Positions 18,242 to 27,403 of a stretch of 64,000 nucleotides of DNA are shown here, one piece after another. Below the pieces are notes generated by a model that was not told where the DNA came from, ran no database searches, and saw only the letters and a program-made list of their open reading frames with translations. This stretch comes from RFSX01 sp964567435 (GTDB lineage: Bacteria > Bacteroidota > Bacteroidia > Chitinophagales > Saprospiraceae), in contig CAZMMQ010000012.1 in the NCBI GenBank assembly GCA_964567435.1, positions 1-64,000 of the forward strand. Reading direction: 5' to 3'. The position numbers and the translations under genes were made by a program. The first letter of the stretch is position 1, and each line of letters opens with the position of its first letter.

Positions 18242-19225
18242 ATGAGTAGAGAGAAATATATATTTAATGATAGCACGCTGAAATATGAGAAAGCTACCAC
18301 TACAATTGGTAAGCGTCTTCTCAAAATTTCTGGATTTCTTGTTATAGTGTTATTGTGTTCGTTTGGTCTGTATACCGCTGCATATACGATCATACCAACC
18401 CCAAAAGAGATTTCCATGCAAAGAGAGATGAATCAGATGGAGTATCAGTTCAGCACACTTACCTCAGACTTCGAAAAAATATCCTCCCAACTAGAACAAC
18501 TACAAGATAAAGATGCAGAGGTGCACAGAATGATTTTCGGTATAGATCCTATCAACGAATCCATCTGGGAAGGAGGAACAGGTGGAAGTGAAGAAAATCA
18601 ATATTATGCCTCCGTGACCAACTCAGAAATGTTTATTACTGAAGCCCAAGACAAGGTCAAAAAGTTAGAATATAAGCTCACCCTACAACGAAACTCTTTA
18701 GATACCATATACTCTTTGGCTAAACAAAGAGAGGAAAAGTTAGCTTCTATACCATCTATTAAGCCAGTCCAGGAAGACAAGCTCAAAAGAAAGATGAGAC
18801 ATATGTCTGGTTATGGCATCAGAATTCATCCGGTACATAAAGTCAATAAGTTTCATAAAGGCATAGACTTTACCGCTCCGACTGGCACGGCTATTCAAGC
18901 CACTGGCAACGGTGTGGTGACAAGAGTCCAAAAAAGAAAGATTGGCTATGGTAACAATGTAATTATTGACCATGGCTTCGGCTATACTACGATGTATGCC
19001 CACATGAAAGAAATTCATGTCAATAAAGGAGATAAGGTGACTAAAGGCCAGCAGATAGGGACCATTGGCAGTACAGGAACCTCTACTGCACCTCACCTCC
19101 ATTATGAAGTCAGAATAAATGATAGACCAGTCAATCCTATAGACTATTGTATGGATGGCTTATCTCCAGAAGAATACAAAGAGCTAGTCAAAAGAGCCGC
19201 AGCAGCGAATCAATCCTTTGATTAA
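18242..19225 (+). CDS. M23 family metallopeptidase (LytM-like)
   Basis: Probable periplasmic peptidoglycan endopeptidase, or LytM-type activator, of 327 aa. A cytoplasmic N-terminus of ~25 residues is followed by one transmembrane helix (~32-52), then a coiled-coil-like stretch (~60-180). The M23 domain begins at YGIRIHPV. Zinc ligands are intact: HKGID (His ~206, Asp 210), and HLHYE near 285 after YAHM. With all ligands present it should be catalytically active. The alaS/M23 divergent pair is, to my knowledge, common in Bacteroidota. A terminator follows at 19294. Confidence 0.92.
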   Translation: MSREKYIFNDSTLKYEKATTTIGKRLLKISGFLVIVLLCSFGLYTAAYTIIPTPKEISMQREMNQMEYQFSTLTSDFEKISSQLEQLQDKDAEVHRMIFGIDPINESIWEGGTGGSEENQYYASVTNSEMFITEAQDKVKKLEYKLTLQRNSLDTIYSLAKQREEKLASIPSIKPVQEDKLKRKMRHMSGYGIRIHPVHKVNKFHKGIDFTAPTGTAIQATGNGVVTRVQKRKIGYGNNVIIDHGFGYTTMYAHMKEIHVNKGDKVTKGQQIGTIGSTGTSTAPHLHYEVRINDRPVNPIDYCMDGLSPEEYKELVKRAAAANQSFD

Positions 19226-19293
19226 TCACTTATAAGATCAAAAACCAGCTTATCATTGTGTTCTAGTACTAAGGATATAATGACCAAAACTCG

Positions 19294-19326
19294 AACCAAT
19301 CACTCTCCCAGGTGATTGGTTTTTTG
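19294..19326 (+). terminator. hairpin terminator after the M23 gene
   Basis: Perfect 10-bp inverted repeat (AACCAATCAC ... GTGATTGGTT) with an 8-nt loop followed by TTTTT. It is a typical intrinsic terminator about 70 bp past the stop codon. Confidence 0.85.
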
Positions 19327-19409
19327 CAATATGACTATATACTTAGGATGTAAAGCGCATCCTGTCACTAAAAGTTAAAAATGCAATAAGGTTGCATAAA
19401 TTTGTCTTC

Positions 19410-19432
19410 TTTGTGCAACGTCGTTGCACAAA
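19410..19432. promoter_or_regulatory. operator-like palindrome upstream of the TonB locus
   Basis: A perfect 10-bp inverted repeat with a 3-bp centre (TTTGTGCAAC-GTC-GTTGCACAAA). It lies just upstream of the -7 box at 19439 and covers the -33 to -10 region, a good place for a repressor. Its size and symmetry fit a dimeric Fur/Zur-type regulator; the regulator itself is not in the window. There is no T-run after it, so it is not a terminator. Confidence 0.65.
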
Positions 19433-19438
19433 CTTATA

Positions 19439-19446
19439 TATATTTG
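19439..19446 (+). promoter_or_regulatory. TAnnTTTG -7 box of the lipoprotein gene
   Basis: TATATTTG matches the Bacteroidota -7 consensus exactly, 15 bp before the ATG at 19462. The adjoining palindrome at 19410-19432 would overlap the polymerase footprint. Confidence 0.6.
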
Positions 19447-19461
19447 CGAGAAAATTAGATT

Positions 19462-20019
19462 ATGAAAGAACTAAAATTTTTATTTACCGCTGCTTTATTA
19501 AGCACGCTTATGTTTACTTCTTGTACAGAAGATCCTGAAGAAGAGACAGGAGAGGAATTGATAACTACTGTAGAGTACACTTTGACGCCAAACGACGGCT
19601 CTGCTCAAGTGTCCATGATTTTTAGAGATTCTGATGGAGATGGTACTCCAGAAGAATTGAGTACTTCAGGACCATTAACAGCAGGTGTATCATATTCAGG
19701 GTCTATACAATTCTGGAACGAAACAGAAGATCCGGCAGAAAGAGTGACTGAAGAAATAGAAGAAGAAGATGATGAACATCAAGTCTTTTTCGAAACGACA
19801 CTCGTTGGACTCAATGTAGCCTACAATGACTCAGATGACAATGGGCTTCCAGTGGGACTATTGACTACGCTTACAGCAACTGATCCAGGTGAAGGTGGCT
19901 TGAGAATCACACTTAGACACGAGCCAAATAAGACCGCTGCTGGTGTTCAGAATGGAGACATTACAAATGCTGGTGGTGAAACTGACATAGAAGTAACCTT
20001 CACTTTTGAGGTTATCTAA
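19462..20019 (+). CDS. lipoprotein linked to TonB-dependent receptor (probable metal uptake)
   Basis: 185-aa lipoprotein with lipobox MFTSC near residue 21 and an acidic mature N-terminus. Distinct segments are VEYTLTPNDGSAQVSMIFRDSDGDG (a D-x-D-x-D-type loop), an acidic run with His (EEIEEEDDEHQVFF, ~95-108), and LRITLRHEPNKT. This pattern matches a Bacteroidota family usually named type 1 periplasmic binding fold superfamily protein and commonly found beside TonB receptors. I infer a surface metal-binding role. It precedes the receptor gene by ~200 bp, with an attenuating hairpin between them. Confidence 0.75.
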   Translation: MKELKFLFTAALLSTLMFTSCTEDPEEETGEELITTVEYTLTPNDGSAQVSMIFRDSDGDGTPEELSTSGPLTAGVSYSGSIQFWNETEDPAERVTEEIEEEDDEHQVFFETTLVGLNVAYNDSDDNGLPVGLLTTLTATDPGEGGLRITLRHEPNKTAAGVQNGDITNAGGETDIEVTFTFEVI

Positions 20020-20076
20020 GAATCAAGAGGACAAGCATATAGAAAACAACTCAAGCTATTCATTATTGTAATGCTG

Positions 20077-20118
20077 AAAAAGGACTGTCACTTTATAAAA
20101 GAGTGTCGGTCCTTTTTT
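20077..20118 (+). terminator. hairpin between lipoprotein and receptor genes
   Basis: AAAAAGGAC ... GTCCTTTTTT forms a near-perfect stem (one internal mismatch region) with a T-run. It is an intrinsic terminator, or partial attenuator, after the lipoprotein gene. Confidence 0.7.
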
Positions 20119-20223
20119 CTAAAAAGTTCAATTTAGTCTGTGACTTAATCTTTAGTCACTTTGCAATTCATTATTTATGTACCCGTATTAAAAATACAAC
20201 TCTTAAAATCACTTGCCTCAAAA

Positions 20224-22563
20224 TTGAAACTCAGTAAGACATATTTAGTATGCACGTTTTTACTATCACTAATTCCACTTTTAGGAATAAGTCAGCACTG
20301 TGATTTTCAAATCTCAGGAACTGTCACAGACAAGGGTCCTAATACCCCCCTTCCTTATGTCAATGTAATCATCCAAGAGCTACACAAAGGCGTCTTGACA
20401 GATGAAAATGGCTATTACCAATTTGATAATATCTGTCATGGAGATTATCATTTGATATTTTCTCATATAGGTTGCGAAACCAAGACACAGCACCTCCATC
20501 TTCATGGAGATACCATCGTTAATTATGCACTGATGCATTCCGCTATTTCTCTGGATGACATTATTATAGAAGGCAGTAATGAGCAGGACACACAATTCAG
20601 CCCCTCTGCTACGATTACCACACAGCAGATTGAAGACCAAGCATCCAGTTCCTTAGCCGATATTACAAAAGAAATAAGTGGTGTCAGTTCTCTTAGTAAT
20701 GGGAGTGGCATATCAAAACCTGTCGTGCATGGGTTATTCGGCAACCGACTTTTAATTCTCAATAATGGGGTCCCACAAAGTGGGCAGCAATGGGGTAATG
20801 ATCATAGTCCAGAGATAGACCCACTAGCCGCAGACCAAATCACTGTACTCAAAGGCACAAGTGCTATAGAATACCCTGGCGGCAACTTAGGAAGCCTAGT
20901 CTCCATCATGCCAAGCAAAATCATCAATGAACCCCACTTGCATGGTCATTTTATATCAGCCTATGAAAGCAATGGCCGTGGCATAAGTCTCAATACAAAA
21001 CTGCAAAAATACTCCCCCGTTCTAGCATGGAGAGTCAATGCCACTTATAAGAAATATGGTGACAGAAGCGCCCCAGATTACTTTCTAACTAATACCGGCT
21101 CCGATGAGTGGAGTGCCTCATTGCAATTAGAGAAATCATGGAATGATAAACTATTTGTGGACTTCTATTCTAGCATCTTCAGTACTCAGATTGGCGTACT
21201 GCGAGGATCGCACATAGGAAATATCACAGATCTCGAAGGCGCATTATCCAGAGAGGTGCCTCTATTTACTGATCCGGAATTCAGTTATGACATAGGCCCA
21301 CCTAGACAGGAAGTGACACATTACTTGAGTAAAATAACAGGCAACTATTATTTTCAAGATAATCAGTCCATCAAATTCTCACTTGCAATACAGATTAATG
21401 ATAGAGCAGAATTTGATATCCGAAGACTGAATCGTAGTGAGATACCCGCCTTGGATTTGTTTCAATTCACCTTGGATACTGATCTCAAGTACAGCACTGT
21501 TACTGCAAGTGGTTGGCAACTGAAATTAGGTCAGCAGAACACGCTAAAAGACAACGTCAATGTGCCAGGGACTGGCGTACTGCCACTCATACCCAATTAT
21601 GCCTCATGGCGATCTGGGGTTTTTGCAAGTCTGTCTAAAAAGAAAAACAACCTGAGTTACAAATTTGGTGGACGATATGACTTCGAATATCAAGATGTCA
21701 GAACACTGACCAGGCGCTTCCCTAGAGAAGTTATTCCCTTCGAAAATTTCTTTCATAGCGCCGCTGGGACCGCAAATTTGGTTTACGAACCCTCATTCAA
21801 TCATAGTTTCCAATTGGGCTTGGGTGTCGGATTACGTAACCCTGCCATCAATGAGCTCTATAGTGATGGCTTACACCAAGGCGTCAGTGGCATAGAGGAA
21901 GGAAGCATCAATCTAGCTTCCGAAAAATCTCAAAAACTAACCTTAGAATACCAGTGGTCCCCAAGTACAAAATTCTCATTCTCAGCACTGGGATATAGCC
22001 ATCTATTCAGTGACTATATCTTTCTCAATCCTCAGCGTGAATTCAGACTGACCATCAGAGGGGCTTTCCCCGTCTTTCTGTATGAGCAGACGGATGCATT
22101 TATAGCAGGACTGGACCTAACATCAAAGTTTACTTTATCTGAGTCACTTTACTTTAATGTCAGATACAGTTTTCTCAGAGGACAAGACTTGACTAAGGAT
22201 ATCCCCTTGGTCAATATGCCAGCAAATAATGGCTTAGCCAGTATAACCTACAGGCATAATGAACATATACACATCAATAATTTTCTACACTTAGATCAGT
22301 TGGAATTAGAGCTGAATAATAGGTATGTCTTCAGACAGAATAATCTGTTAGATGAACAAGACTTTACGCCTACACCGCCTGCGTACAACTTGATAGGTCT
22401 TAAGATATCCACCAATCTGATTTTTCCATCTTATAAGTTACGATTGTTCACCTCTATCACCAATTTGGCGAATGTCCAGTATCGAGATTATCTCAATCGA
22501 CTCAGATACTTCGGCGATGAAAATGGAAGAAGCTGGACGATAGGGTTGAATGTGAAATTTTAA
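20224..22563 (+). CDS. TonB-dependent receptor with carboxypeptidase-regulatory-like domain
   Basis: Outer-membrane active-transport receptor. After the signal peptide (ends LLGISQ) comes a carboxypeptidase-regulatory-like domain (ISGTVTDKG...LPYVNVIIQELHKGVLTDENGYYQF), then a plug (ISGVSSLSNGSGISKPVVHGLFGNRLLILNNGVPQ) and a 22-strand-type barrel ending TIGLNVKF. His-rich segments (QHLHLHG, EPHLHGHF, HNEHIHINNFLHLD) suggest a metal or metal-chelate substrate. No in-frame ATG exists near the 5' end. I choose the TTG at 20224 because it gives a normal signal peptide; the frame stays open to a TTG at 20161, but a TCACTTTG promoter-like box at 20156-20163 would overlap that start. Confidence 0.9.
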   Translation: MKLSKTYLVCTFLLSLIPLLGISQHCDFQISGTVTDKGPNTPLPYVNVIIQELHKGVLTDENGYYQFDNICHGDYHLIFSHIGCETKTQHLHLHGDTIVNYALMHSAISLDDIIIEGSNEQDTQFSPSATITTQQIEDQASSSLADITKEISGVSSLSNGSGISKPVVHGLFGNRLLILNNGVPQSGQQWGNDHSPEIDPLAADQITVLKGTSAIEYPGGNLGSLVSIMPSKIINEPHLHGHFISAYESNGRGISLNTKLQKYSPVLAWRVNATYKKYGDRSAPDYFLTNTGSDEWSASLQLEKSWNDKLFVDFYSSIFSTQIGVLRGSHIGNITDLEGALSREVPLFTDPEFSYDIGPPRQEVTHYLSKITGNYYFQDNQSIKFSLAIQINDRAEFDIRRLNRSEIPALDLFQFTLDTDLKYSTVTASGWQLKLGQQNTLKDNVNVPGTGVLPLIPNYASWRSGVFASLSKKKNNLSYKFGGRYDFEYQDVRTLTRRFPREVIPFENFFHSAAGTANLVYEPSFNHSFQLGLGVGLRNPAINELYSDGLHQGVSGIEEGSINLASEKSQKLTLEYQWSPSTKFSFSALGYSHLFSDYIFLNPQREFRLTIRGAFPVFLYEQTDAFIAGLDLTSKFTLSESLYFNVRYSFLRGQDLTKDIPLVNMPANNGLASITYRHNEHIHINNFLHLDQLELELNNRYVFRQNNLLDEQDFTPTPPAYNLIGLKISTNLIFPSYKLRLFTSITNLANVQYRDYLNRLRYFGDENGRSWTIGLNVKF

Positions 22564-22672
22564 GTCATCAGACAAAGGAAAGTTCAAGAAGGACATCTTT
22601 ATAAGGAATTATTTATTCCGTATCTTACCAACGCCACAGTGTAAAATAAGATCTTTATACAAAGAGGCCATC

Positions 22673-23128
22673 ATGAAAATCCACATGTCTAAGAACAACA
22701 AATTATCTCTATACTTTTGGTATTCTTTAGCACCGCTATTAGTGGGAATTATAGTCTACTTAATGGTAGGGTCGATGGACACTTTCATTTACAAAATGGC
22801 TAGTTATTTCATAGGTCATGATATATTACTTAATCTAAGGATGGACATAGCGCTTACGAGTGTAATCCAAAATCATCTAGCGGATGGGTTATGGGCTTTC
22901 TCTCTGACGAGCACACTTGTTTTAGTCTTTCATCAAGCTTATTCCCGTCAAGCACTTTTATTAATCGCCATTTTCTCATTAGTTGGATTTGAATTAGCGC
23001 AGCATCTGAGTTGGATTCATGGAACGGCGGATATATATGACCTTGTGATAATGGTCCTTTGTGCGGCACTGGCTTTTTTCATTACAACTAAAAAACAACC
23101 TTATGTACAACTTCTTGAAACTCATTAG
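22673..23128 (+). CDS. VanZ-like small membrane protein
   Basis: 151-aa protein with about four transmembrane helices (~13-33, 67-84, 90-112, 120-141). The segment NHLADGLWAF and the later GFELAQHLSWIHGTADIYDLVIM resemble the conserved E-x2-Q ... D-x2-D layout of VanZ-type proteins. I call it VanZ-like with moderate confidence. It lies 109 bp after the TonB receptor gene and overlaps the next gene by 26 bp, so both may belong to the uptake locus. Confidence 0.65.
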   Translation: MKIHMSKNNKLSLYFWYSLAPLLVGIIVYLMVGSMDTFIYKMASYFIGHDILLNLRMDIALTSVIQNHLADGLWAFSLTSTLVLVFHQAYSRQALLLIAIFSLVGFELAQHLSWIHGTADIYDLVIMVLCAALAFFITTKKQPYVQLLETH

Positions 23129-23507
23129 CCTGCTTGGTCTATTCTTTCTTATTGGTACAGCGACTTCTGAGGAGTCTGATACAGAATATCAAGAATATGA
23201 TTGCATCATAGAATTGACTAACGATGCATTTATACTGACCAGCCTCACTGATGCAGATATAACTAACGCAAACCTGACTGCTTTACTAATCCGTGATACA
23301 GTAAACTTATCTGTAGATTCTATATCATATTATAGCTTAACAGGCTACTCTCAAGAGGCATTGACTACAGATACTATCTTATTCAGTTCCTTCTCCACTG
23401 ATAGAGATACTGCTACTTTACCATCTGGTACAATACCATCAAGTTTCAGTTTGGATTTCTTTGATGACATCAATGAGATTGAATACTCCAAAGTGCATTT
23501 GTTTTAA
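23103..23507 (+). CDS. hypothetical small secreted protein
   Basis: 134 aa from the ATG at 23103 (MYNFLKLISLLG), which gives a clean signal peptide ending near GTATS. The open frame begins earlier (23061) inside the preceding gene, but that start would bury the signal peptide. The mature part is Ser/Thr/Asp-rich with predicted beta strands and one Cys (EYDCIIEL). No family recognised. It overlaps the VanZ-like gene by 26 bp, which suggests translational coupling. Confidence 0.6.
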   Translation: MYNFLKLISLLGLFFLIGTATSEESDTEYQEYDCIIELTNDAFILTSLTDADITNANLTALLIRDTVNLSVDSISYYSLTGYSQEALTTDTILFSSFSTDRDTATLPSGTIPSSFSLDFFDDINEIEYSKVHLF

Positions 23508-23690
23508 GATGGCTTGGACTAGGTGAATAGGTCTTATTCATTCATAACCGATGATTCACTTTTTCGGACCCGAATCCTCTTTACGCATTATCTTAGAAAA
23601 TCAGAGAAAATTGCATGAACAATCAATGAATTCCTAAGGTTTATTAGAGGTATGGCTCTTGAGGAGACTAATTCTCAGAACTTAAAAGCC

Positions 23691-23698
23691 TATATTTG
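23691..23698 (+). promoter_or_regulatory. TAnnTTTG -7 box of the isc operon
   Basis: TATATTTG, an exact match to the Bacteroidota -7 consensus, 29 bp before the iscS ATG. No IscR-like palindrome is obvious around it. Confidence 0.6.
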
Positions 23699-23727
23699 CG
23701 CCCTGATTCTAAAAAACGAACAAAAGG

Positions 23728-24948
23728 ATGGATTCTAAAGACCTGATCTATTTAGATAATAATGCGACAACTCCCACAGACCCTAGGGTTGTGGAGGCCA
23801 TGCTCCCTTACTTCAGCAATCATTTTGGCAACGCAGCCAGCCGTAATCATCCTTTTGGGTGGGTAGCGGAAGATGCTGTGGATAAAGCTAGAGGACAGAT
23901 TGCTAACCTCATCAATGTCGATCCAAGAGAAATAATCTTCACTTCTGGTGCTACAGAAGGAGACAACTTGGCACTCAAAGGAGTATTTGAGATGTATGCT
24001 AAGAAAGGTAATCATATAATTACACTTAAGACTGAGCACAAAGCCGTACTTGATTCCTGTAAGAAGATAGAAAAGTTGGGTGGTGAGGTGACATATATGG
24101 ATGTGGATCGAGAAGGCCTAGTAGATCTAAAAGCATTGGAGGCTGCAATCACTGATAAAACTATCCTAGTCTCTATCATGTTTGCCAACAATGAGACAGG
24201 TGTCATCCAACCTATGAAAGAAATCGGTGAGATTTGTGCGCGGAAAGGCGTTCTTTTCATGAGTGATGCGACACAGGCAGTTGGTAAGATTCCTGTGGAC
24301 CCTAAGGCTTTAGGTATACATCTGATGGCATTTACTGGTCATAAGATGTATGGACCCAAAGGCGTCGGTGCTCTTTTTGTCAATAGAAAGAGCCCCAGAG
24401 TAAAGGTTACAGCACAAGTAGATGGTGGAGGACATGAGAGAGGGATGCGATCTGGAACACTTAATGTTCCTGGTATCGTAGGATTTGGAAAGGCAGCAGA
24501 GTTGTGTCATCAGGAAATGGAGTCTGAGGCAAAAAGACTCTCAGGGTTAAGAGACAAATTGGAAACAGAACTCTGCAAAATAGAAGAAACATATATCAAC
24601 GGAAGCACTCAAAATAGAATGCCTCATGTTACTAATATCTCATTCAAGCATGTAGAAGGAGAAGGGCTGATGATGACTTTTAATCAGCAAATTGGTGTGT
24701 CGTCAGGCTCTGCATGTACGTCTGCTTCTCTAGAGCCATCATATGTCTTAATTGCATTAGGGCTAGGAGATGATTTGGCTCATAGTAGTTTGAGATTGAG
24801 TCTTGGCAGATTTACCACAGAAGAAGAAATCGATGTTGCCATCAAGCAAATCGGTGAGGGAGTACATCACATGCGGGACTTGAGTCCAATATGGGAAATG
24901 TACAAGGAAGGGATCGACCTAGATCAGGTGGAATGGTCAGCTCACTAG
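23728..24948 (+). CDS. iscS: cysteine desulfurase IscS
   Basis: PLP enzyme that takes sulfur from cysteine to supply Fe-S cluster assembly (and usually tRNA thiolation). Class V aminotransferase fold, 406 aa. Features: LDNNATTP at the N-terminus, SGATEGDN near 72, the PLP lysine in FTGHKMYGPKG near 207, and the catalytic cysteine loop SSGSACTSAS near 328. It is the first gene of iscS-iscU-iscA. No IscR, HscA, HscB or ferredoxin gene follows. Confidence 0.95.
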   Translation: MDSKDLIYLDNNATTPTDPRVVEAMLPYFSNHFGNAASRNHPFGWVAEDAVDKARGQIANLINVDPREIIFTSGATEGDNLALKGVFEMYAKKGNHIITLKTEHKAVLDSCKKIEKLGGEVTYMDVDREGLVDLKALEAAITDKTILVSIMFANNETGVIQPMKEIGEICARKGVLFMSDATQAVGKIPVDPKALGIHLMAFTGHKMYGPKGVGALFVNRKSPRVKVTAQVDGGGHERGMRSGTLNVPGIVGFGKAAELCHQEMESEAKRLSGLRDKLETELCKIEETYINGSTQNRMPHVTNISFKHVEGEGLMMTFNQQIGVSSGSACTSASLEPSYVLIALGLGDDLAHSSLRLSLGRFTTEEEIDVAIKQIGEGVHHMRDLSPIWEMYKEGIDLDQVEWSAH

Positions 24949-25005
24949 TGGAAGAGAAACTTATTACAACATATATTTGTTTATCAATAAAGTAAACTAA
25001 CAACC

Positions 25006-25398
25006 ATGGCATATTCTGAAAAATTACTTGACCACTTCAAGAAGCCAAAAAATGTAGGTACTCTGGACAAAAGCAGTGATGCGGTAGGAACAGGACTTGT
25101 AGGCGCCCCTGAGTGTGGTGATGTAATGAGATTGCAAATAGAAGTAGATCAGGAATCGAAGGTAATCAAGGACGCTAAGTTCAAAACATTTGGATGTGGT
25201 TCTGCAATCGCTTCATCGTCATTAGCAACAGAGTGGCTTAAAGGCAAGACTGTGGACGAAGCACTACAGATAGACAATATGGCTATCGTAGAAGAACTAG
25301 CTCTACCACCAGTAAAGATTCATTGTTCTGTATTAGCTGAAGATGCTATTAAAAGTGCCGTAGCTGATTACAAGAAAAAGAATGGTCTAGAAGACTAG
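25006..25398 (+). CDS. iscU: Fe-S cluster scaffold IscU
   Basis: Scaffold on which [2Fe-2S] clusters are built. 130 aa, the family length. The three cluster ligands are present: GAPECGDVM, FGCGSAIASSS and VKIHCSVLAEDAI, and the Asp next to the first Cys (CGD) is kept. The HscA recognition stretch LPPVKIHC is also present although no hscA gene is nearby. It starts 57 bp after iscS. Confidence 0.96.
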   Translation: MAYSEKLLDHFKKPKNVGTLDKSSDAVGTGLVGAPECGDVMRLQIEVDQESKVIKDAKFKTFGCGSAIASSSLATEWLKGKTVDEALQIDNMAIVEELALPPVKIHCSVLAEDAIKSAVADYKKKNGLED

Positions 25399-25437
25399 TT
25401 TACATTTCTTTTTTCATCTCTTTAAAAGACCAATGTT

Positions 25438-25764
25438 ATGTTATTTGTAGCAGACAGCGCAAAACAGAAAATCACAGCATTGATGACAGAAGCAGGGCTC
25501 AATGAAGGACATTTCGTTAGAGTATCTGTGACTTCAGGAGGTTGTAGTGGTTTGTCTTATAATTTGGATTTTGATAATGCCTCACTTCCTGATGATCAGG
25601 TTTTTGAGGACAACGGCGTGAAGGTTGTGACAGACCTCAAAAGCTTTTTGTATCTATGTAACACGACACTAGAGTTTTCTGGAGGATTGAATGGGAAAGG
25701 CTTCTCGTTCAATAATCCAAATGCATCTAGAACTTGCGGTTGTGGAGAAAGCTTTGCTGTGTGA
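25438..25764 (+). CDS. iscA: Fe-S assembly accessory protein IscA
   Basis: A-type carrier protein that receives and transfers Fe-S clusters. 108 aa. Ligand cysteines are visible in SGGCSGLSY near 41 and in the terminal CGCGESF. It could be an IscA or SufA/ErpA type; position after iscU favours IscA. It is the last gene of the operon, 39 bp after iscU. Confidence 0.93.
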   Translation: MLFVADSAKQKITALMTEAGLNEGHFVRVSVTSGGCSGLSYNLDFDNASLPDDQVFEDNGVKVVTDLKSFLYLCNTTLEFSGGLNGKGFSFNNPNASRTCGCGESFAV

Positions 25765-25867
25765 TCTAAAATCACATCAATATTCTGACTGCTTAACTCA
25801 TTGTCCTTCAATGTATTTCTCTTGACTTTTCTTACTGATCCTTTTTAGTAATTATATCGAATTTATA

Positions 25868-27340
25868 ATGGTACGAGCTTTTATAATTGGTGCTATTAGT
25901 ATTTTAATCTCTTGCTCCACCTATAGTCAGAGAGCCTATGTCATCGATATCAATAAGACGGCGCTTCTCCATAAGAATGGCAAGACAACAGAGACATTGT
26001 CCACAGATTATCTTCCAGACAATATTAAGCGCATAGAGCATCTGATTATATCCAAAAAATATAGTCTTTGGGTAATCAGCGATACGACTTTCATTGCTGA
26101 CCTCAGAAATCAAACACTGTATAAAAAACTGCCAGGTGAATTATCAATATATATTCGAGATGATCACAATGCAATGCGTAATAGGGAAAATCAGTCATAT
26201 CATGCGATCCAAGGAGACTTTATCGGCAACATTCAAAATCAATTTTGTCGAGAATATATTATCACCAATAACAAGGATTATTTCAATTCTTATAAGTGTG
26301 CTGGGGCCATTCCATACACCAACATATTTAAGCTGCCCTATTCTCTTCCAGGATTTCCTATCCAACAAGACTTGGTTATTAGTAAGAATGGAGAGGACAT
26401 ACCAGTAAGAATGACATTTAATGTAGTGAAGACGATTATTCCAAAAGACATGGGAATACAAATAAAAATCCTAGAGAACCAAATCAATAGGTCTAAAAAT
26501 CTAAACAGATGCGCAAAAGACAGTAAGGTCTTTGATGAAATTGATAAAAAGCTTTTGCGTCAGATAACCAAGGCCACCAATGCTTATGACTTCAATCTGC
26601 AACCCTACCCCAATATGCTACATGATATCCCTGTGCTCAATGGTAACATAGAAAAGTTAGAAATCAAGAATGGAAAAAATCTAGTTAAAACCATTCTGTA
26701 TAATGACAAATCTCGTCCTACACATATTATCACACATACCGACAGCACTAGTGATACACTATTACTAGACTATCCGCTCAACCATGAGGATAAAATTGCT
26801 TCATTCCCCTCTAGTCTCTATAAGGAAGATAACGACAATGATTACTTCTATTACGACATTGGGCTTCATGGTTTGAAGGGTAAGAAAGATGGAAAGCAAT
26901 ATGAGATACAAGTAGATGAGACCTTAAAATTTAAGACGCTTAATACGACTGATATTACTTCTGGATTGACTTCCAAGTTAGAATATAGATACAATGACAA
27001 TCAATTGGCTTCAATATATAATCTTGACACCAAAGAGAATGACGCTGTATTAGATTACTTCCAGAATGGCCTCCTGCGGAGCTGGCAATCCAGTGAGATG
27101 ACCTATGATGGACTAAAAGGACGGGTCTGCTACACCTATACGATCGGTGAGACAAAACCAGGCTTATGGGAATCACATGTCAAGATAAATTGGCCATTCA
27201 AAGAAACGTCAGTCACCATACTCAGATTTGACCCTAATTATAATCTGGTGTACTCGAGCAATAAAAATCTCTCTGATAGAGTGATGGTGGACGAGTGGCA
27301 GTATACGATTACCTACAGTGATGCCAGGTCAAATAAATAA
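25868..27340 (+). CDS. hypothetical exported protein
   Basis: 490 aa, no family recognised. The N-terminus (MVRAFIIGAISILISCSTYSQR) is either a lipobox (LISC) or a Sec signal ending YSQ. The mature part begins with a YVIDINKTALLHKNGKTTET stretch. The C-terminal half has repeated short strands separated by turns (SRPTHIITHTDSTSDTLLLDY, KLEYRYNDNQLASIYNLD), similar to YD-like or antiparallel beta repeats. It follows the isc operon by ~100 bp but is probably a separate unit. Confidence 0.7.
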   Translation: MVRAFIIGAISILISCSTYSQRAYVIDINKTALLHKNGKTTETLSTDYLPDNIKRIEHLIISKKYSLWVISDTTFIADLRNQTLYKKLPGELSIYIRDDHNAMRNRENQSYHAIQGDFIGNIQNQFCREYIITNNKDYFNSYKCAGAIPYTNIFKLPYSLPGFPIQQDLVISKNGEDIPVRMTFNVVKTIIPKDMGIQIKILENQINRSKNLNRCAKDSKVFDEIDKKLLRQITKATNAYDFNLQPYPNMLHDIPVLNGNIEKLEIKNGKNLVKTILYNDKSRPTHIITHTDSTSDTLLLDYPLNHEDKIASFPSSLYKEDNDNDYFYYDIGLHGLKGKKDGKQYEIQVDETLKFKTLNTTDITSGLTSKLEYRYNDNQLASIYNLDTKENDAVLDYFQNGLLRSWQSSEMTYDGLKGRVCYTYTIGETKPGLWESHVKINWPFKETSVTILRFDPNYNLVYSSNKNLSDRVMVDEWQYTITYSDARSNK

Positions 27341-27403
27341 AGCTCATAAGCTCTAGCTTATTCTATATACAACCCTTTGTCATAATTAGGTACAAGAAAT
27401 AGG

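Noticed and set aside
25758..25774. TGTGAT-CTAAA-ATCACA palindrome overlapping the iscA stop, like a CRP site
   Set aside because: The half-sites TGTGA/TCACA are 7 bp apart rather than 6, and the site lies at the 3' end of a gene with no promoter after it; it is more likely a weak hairpin.
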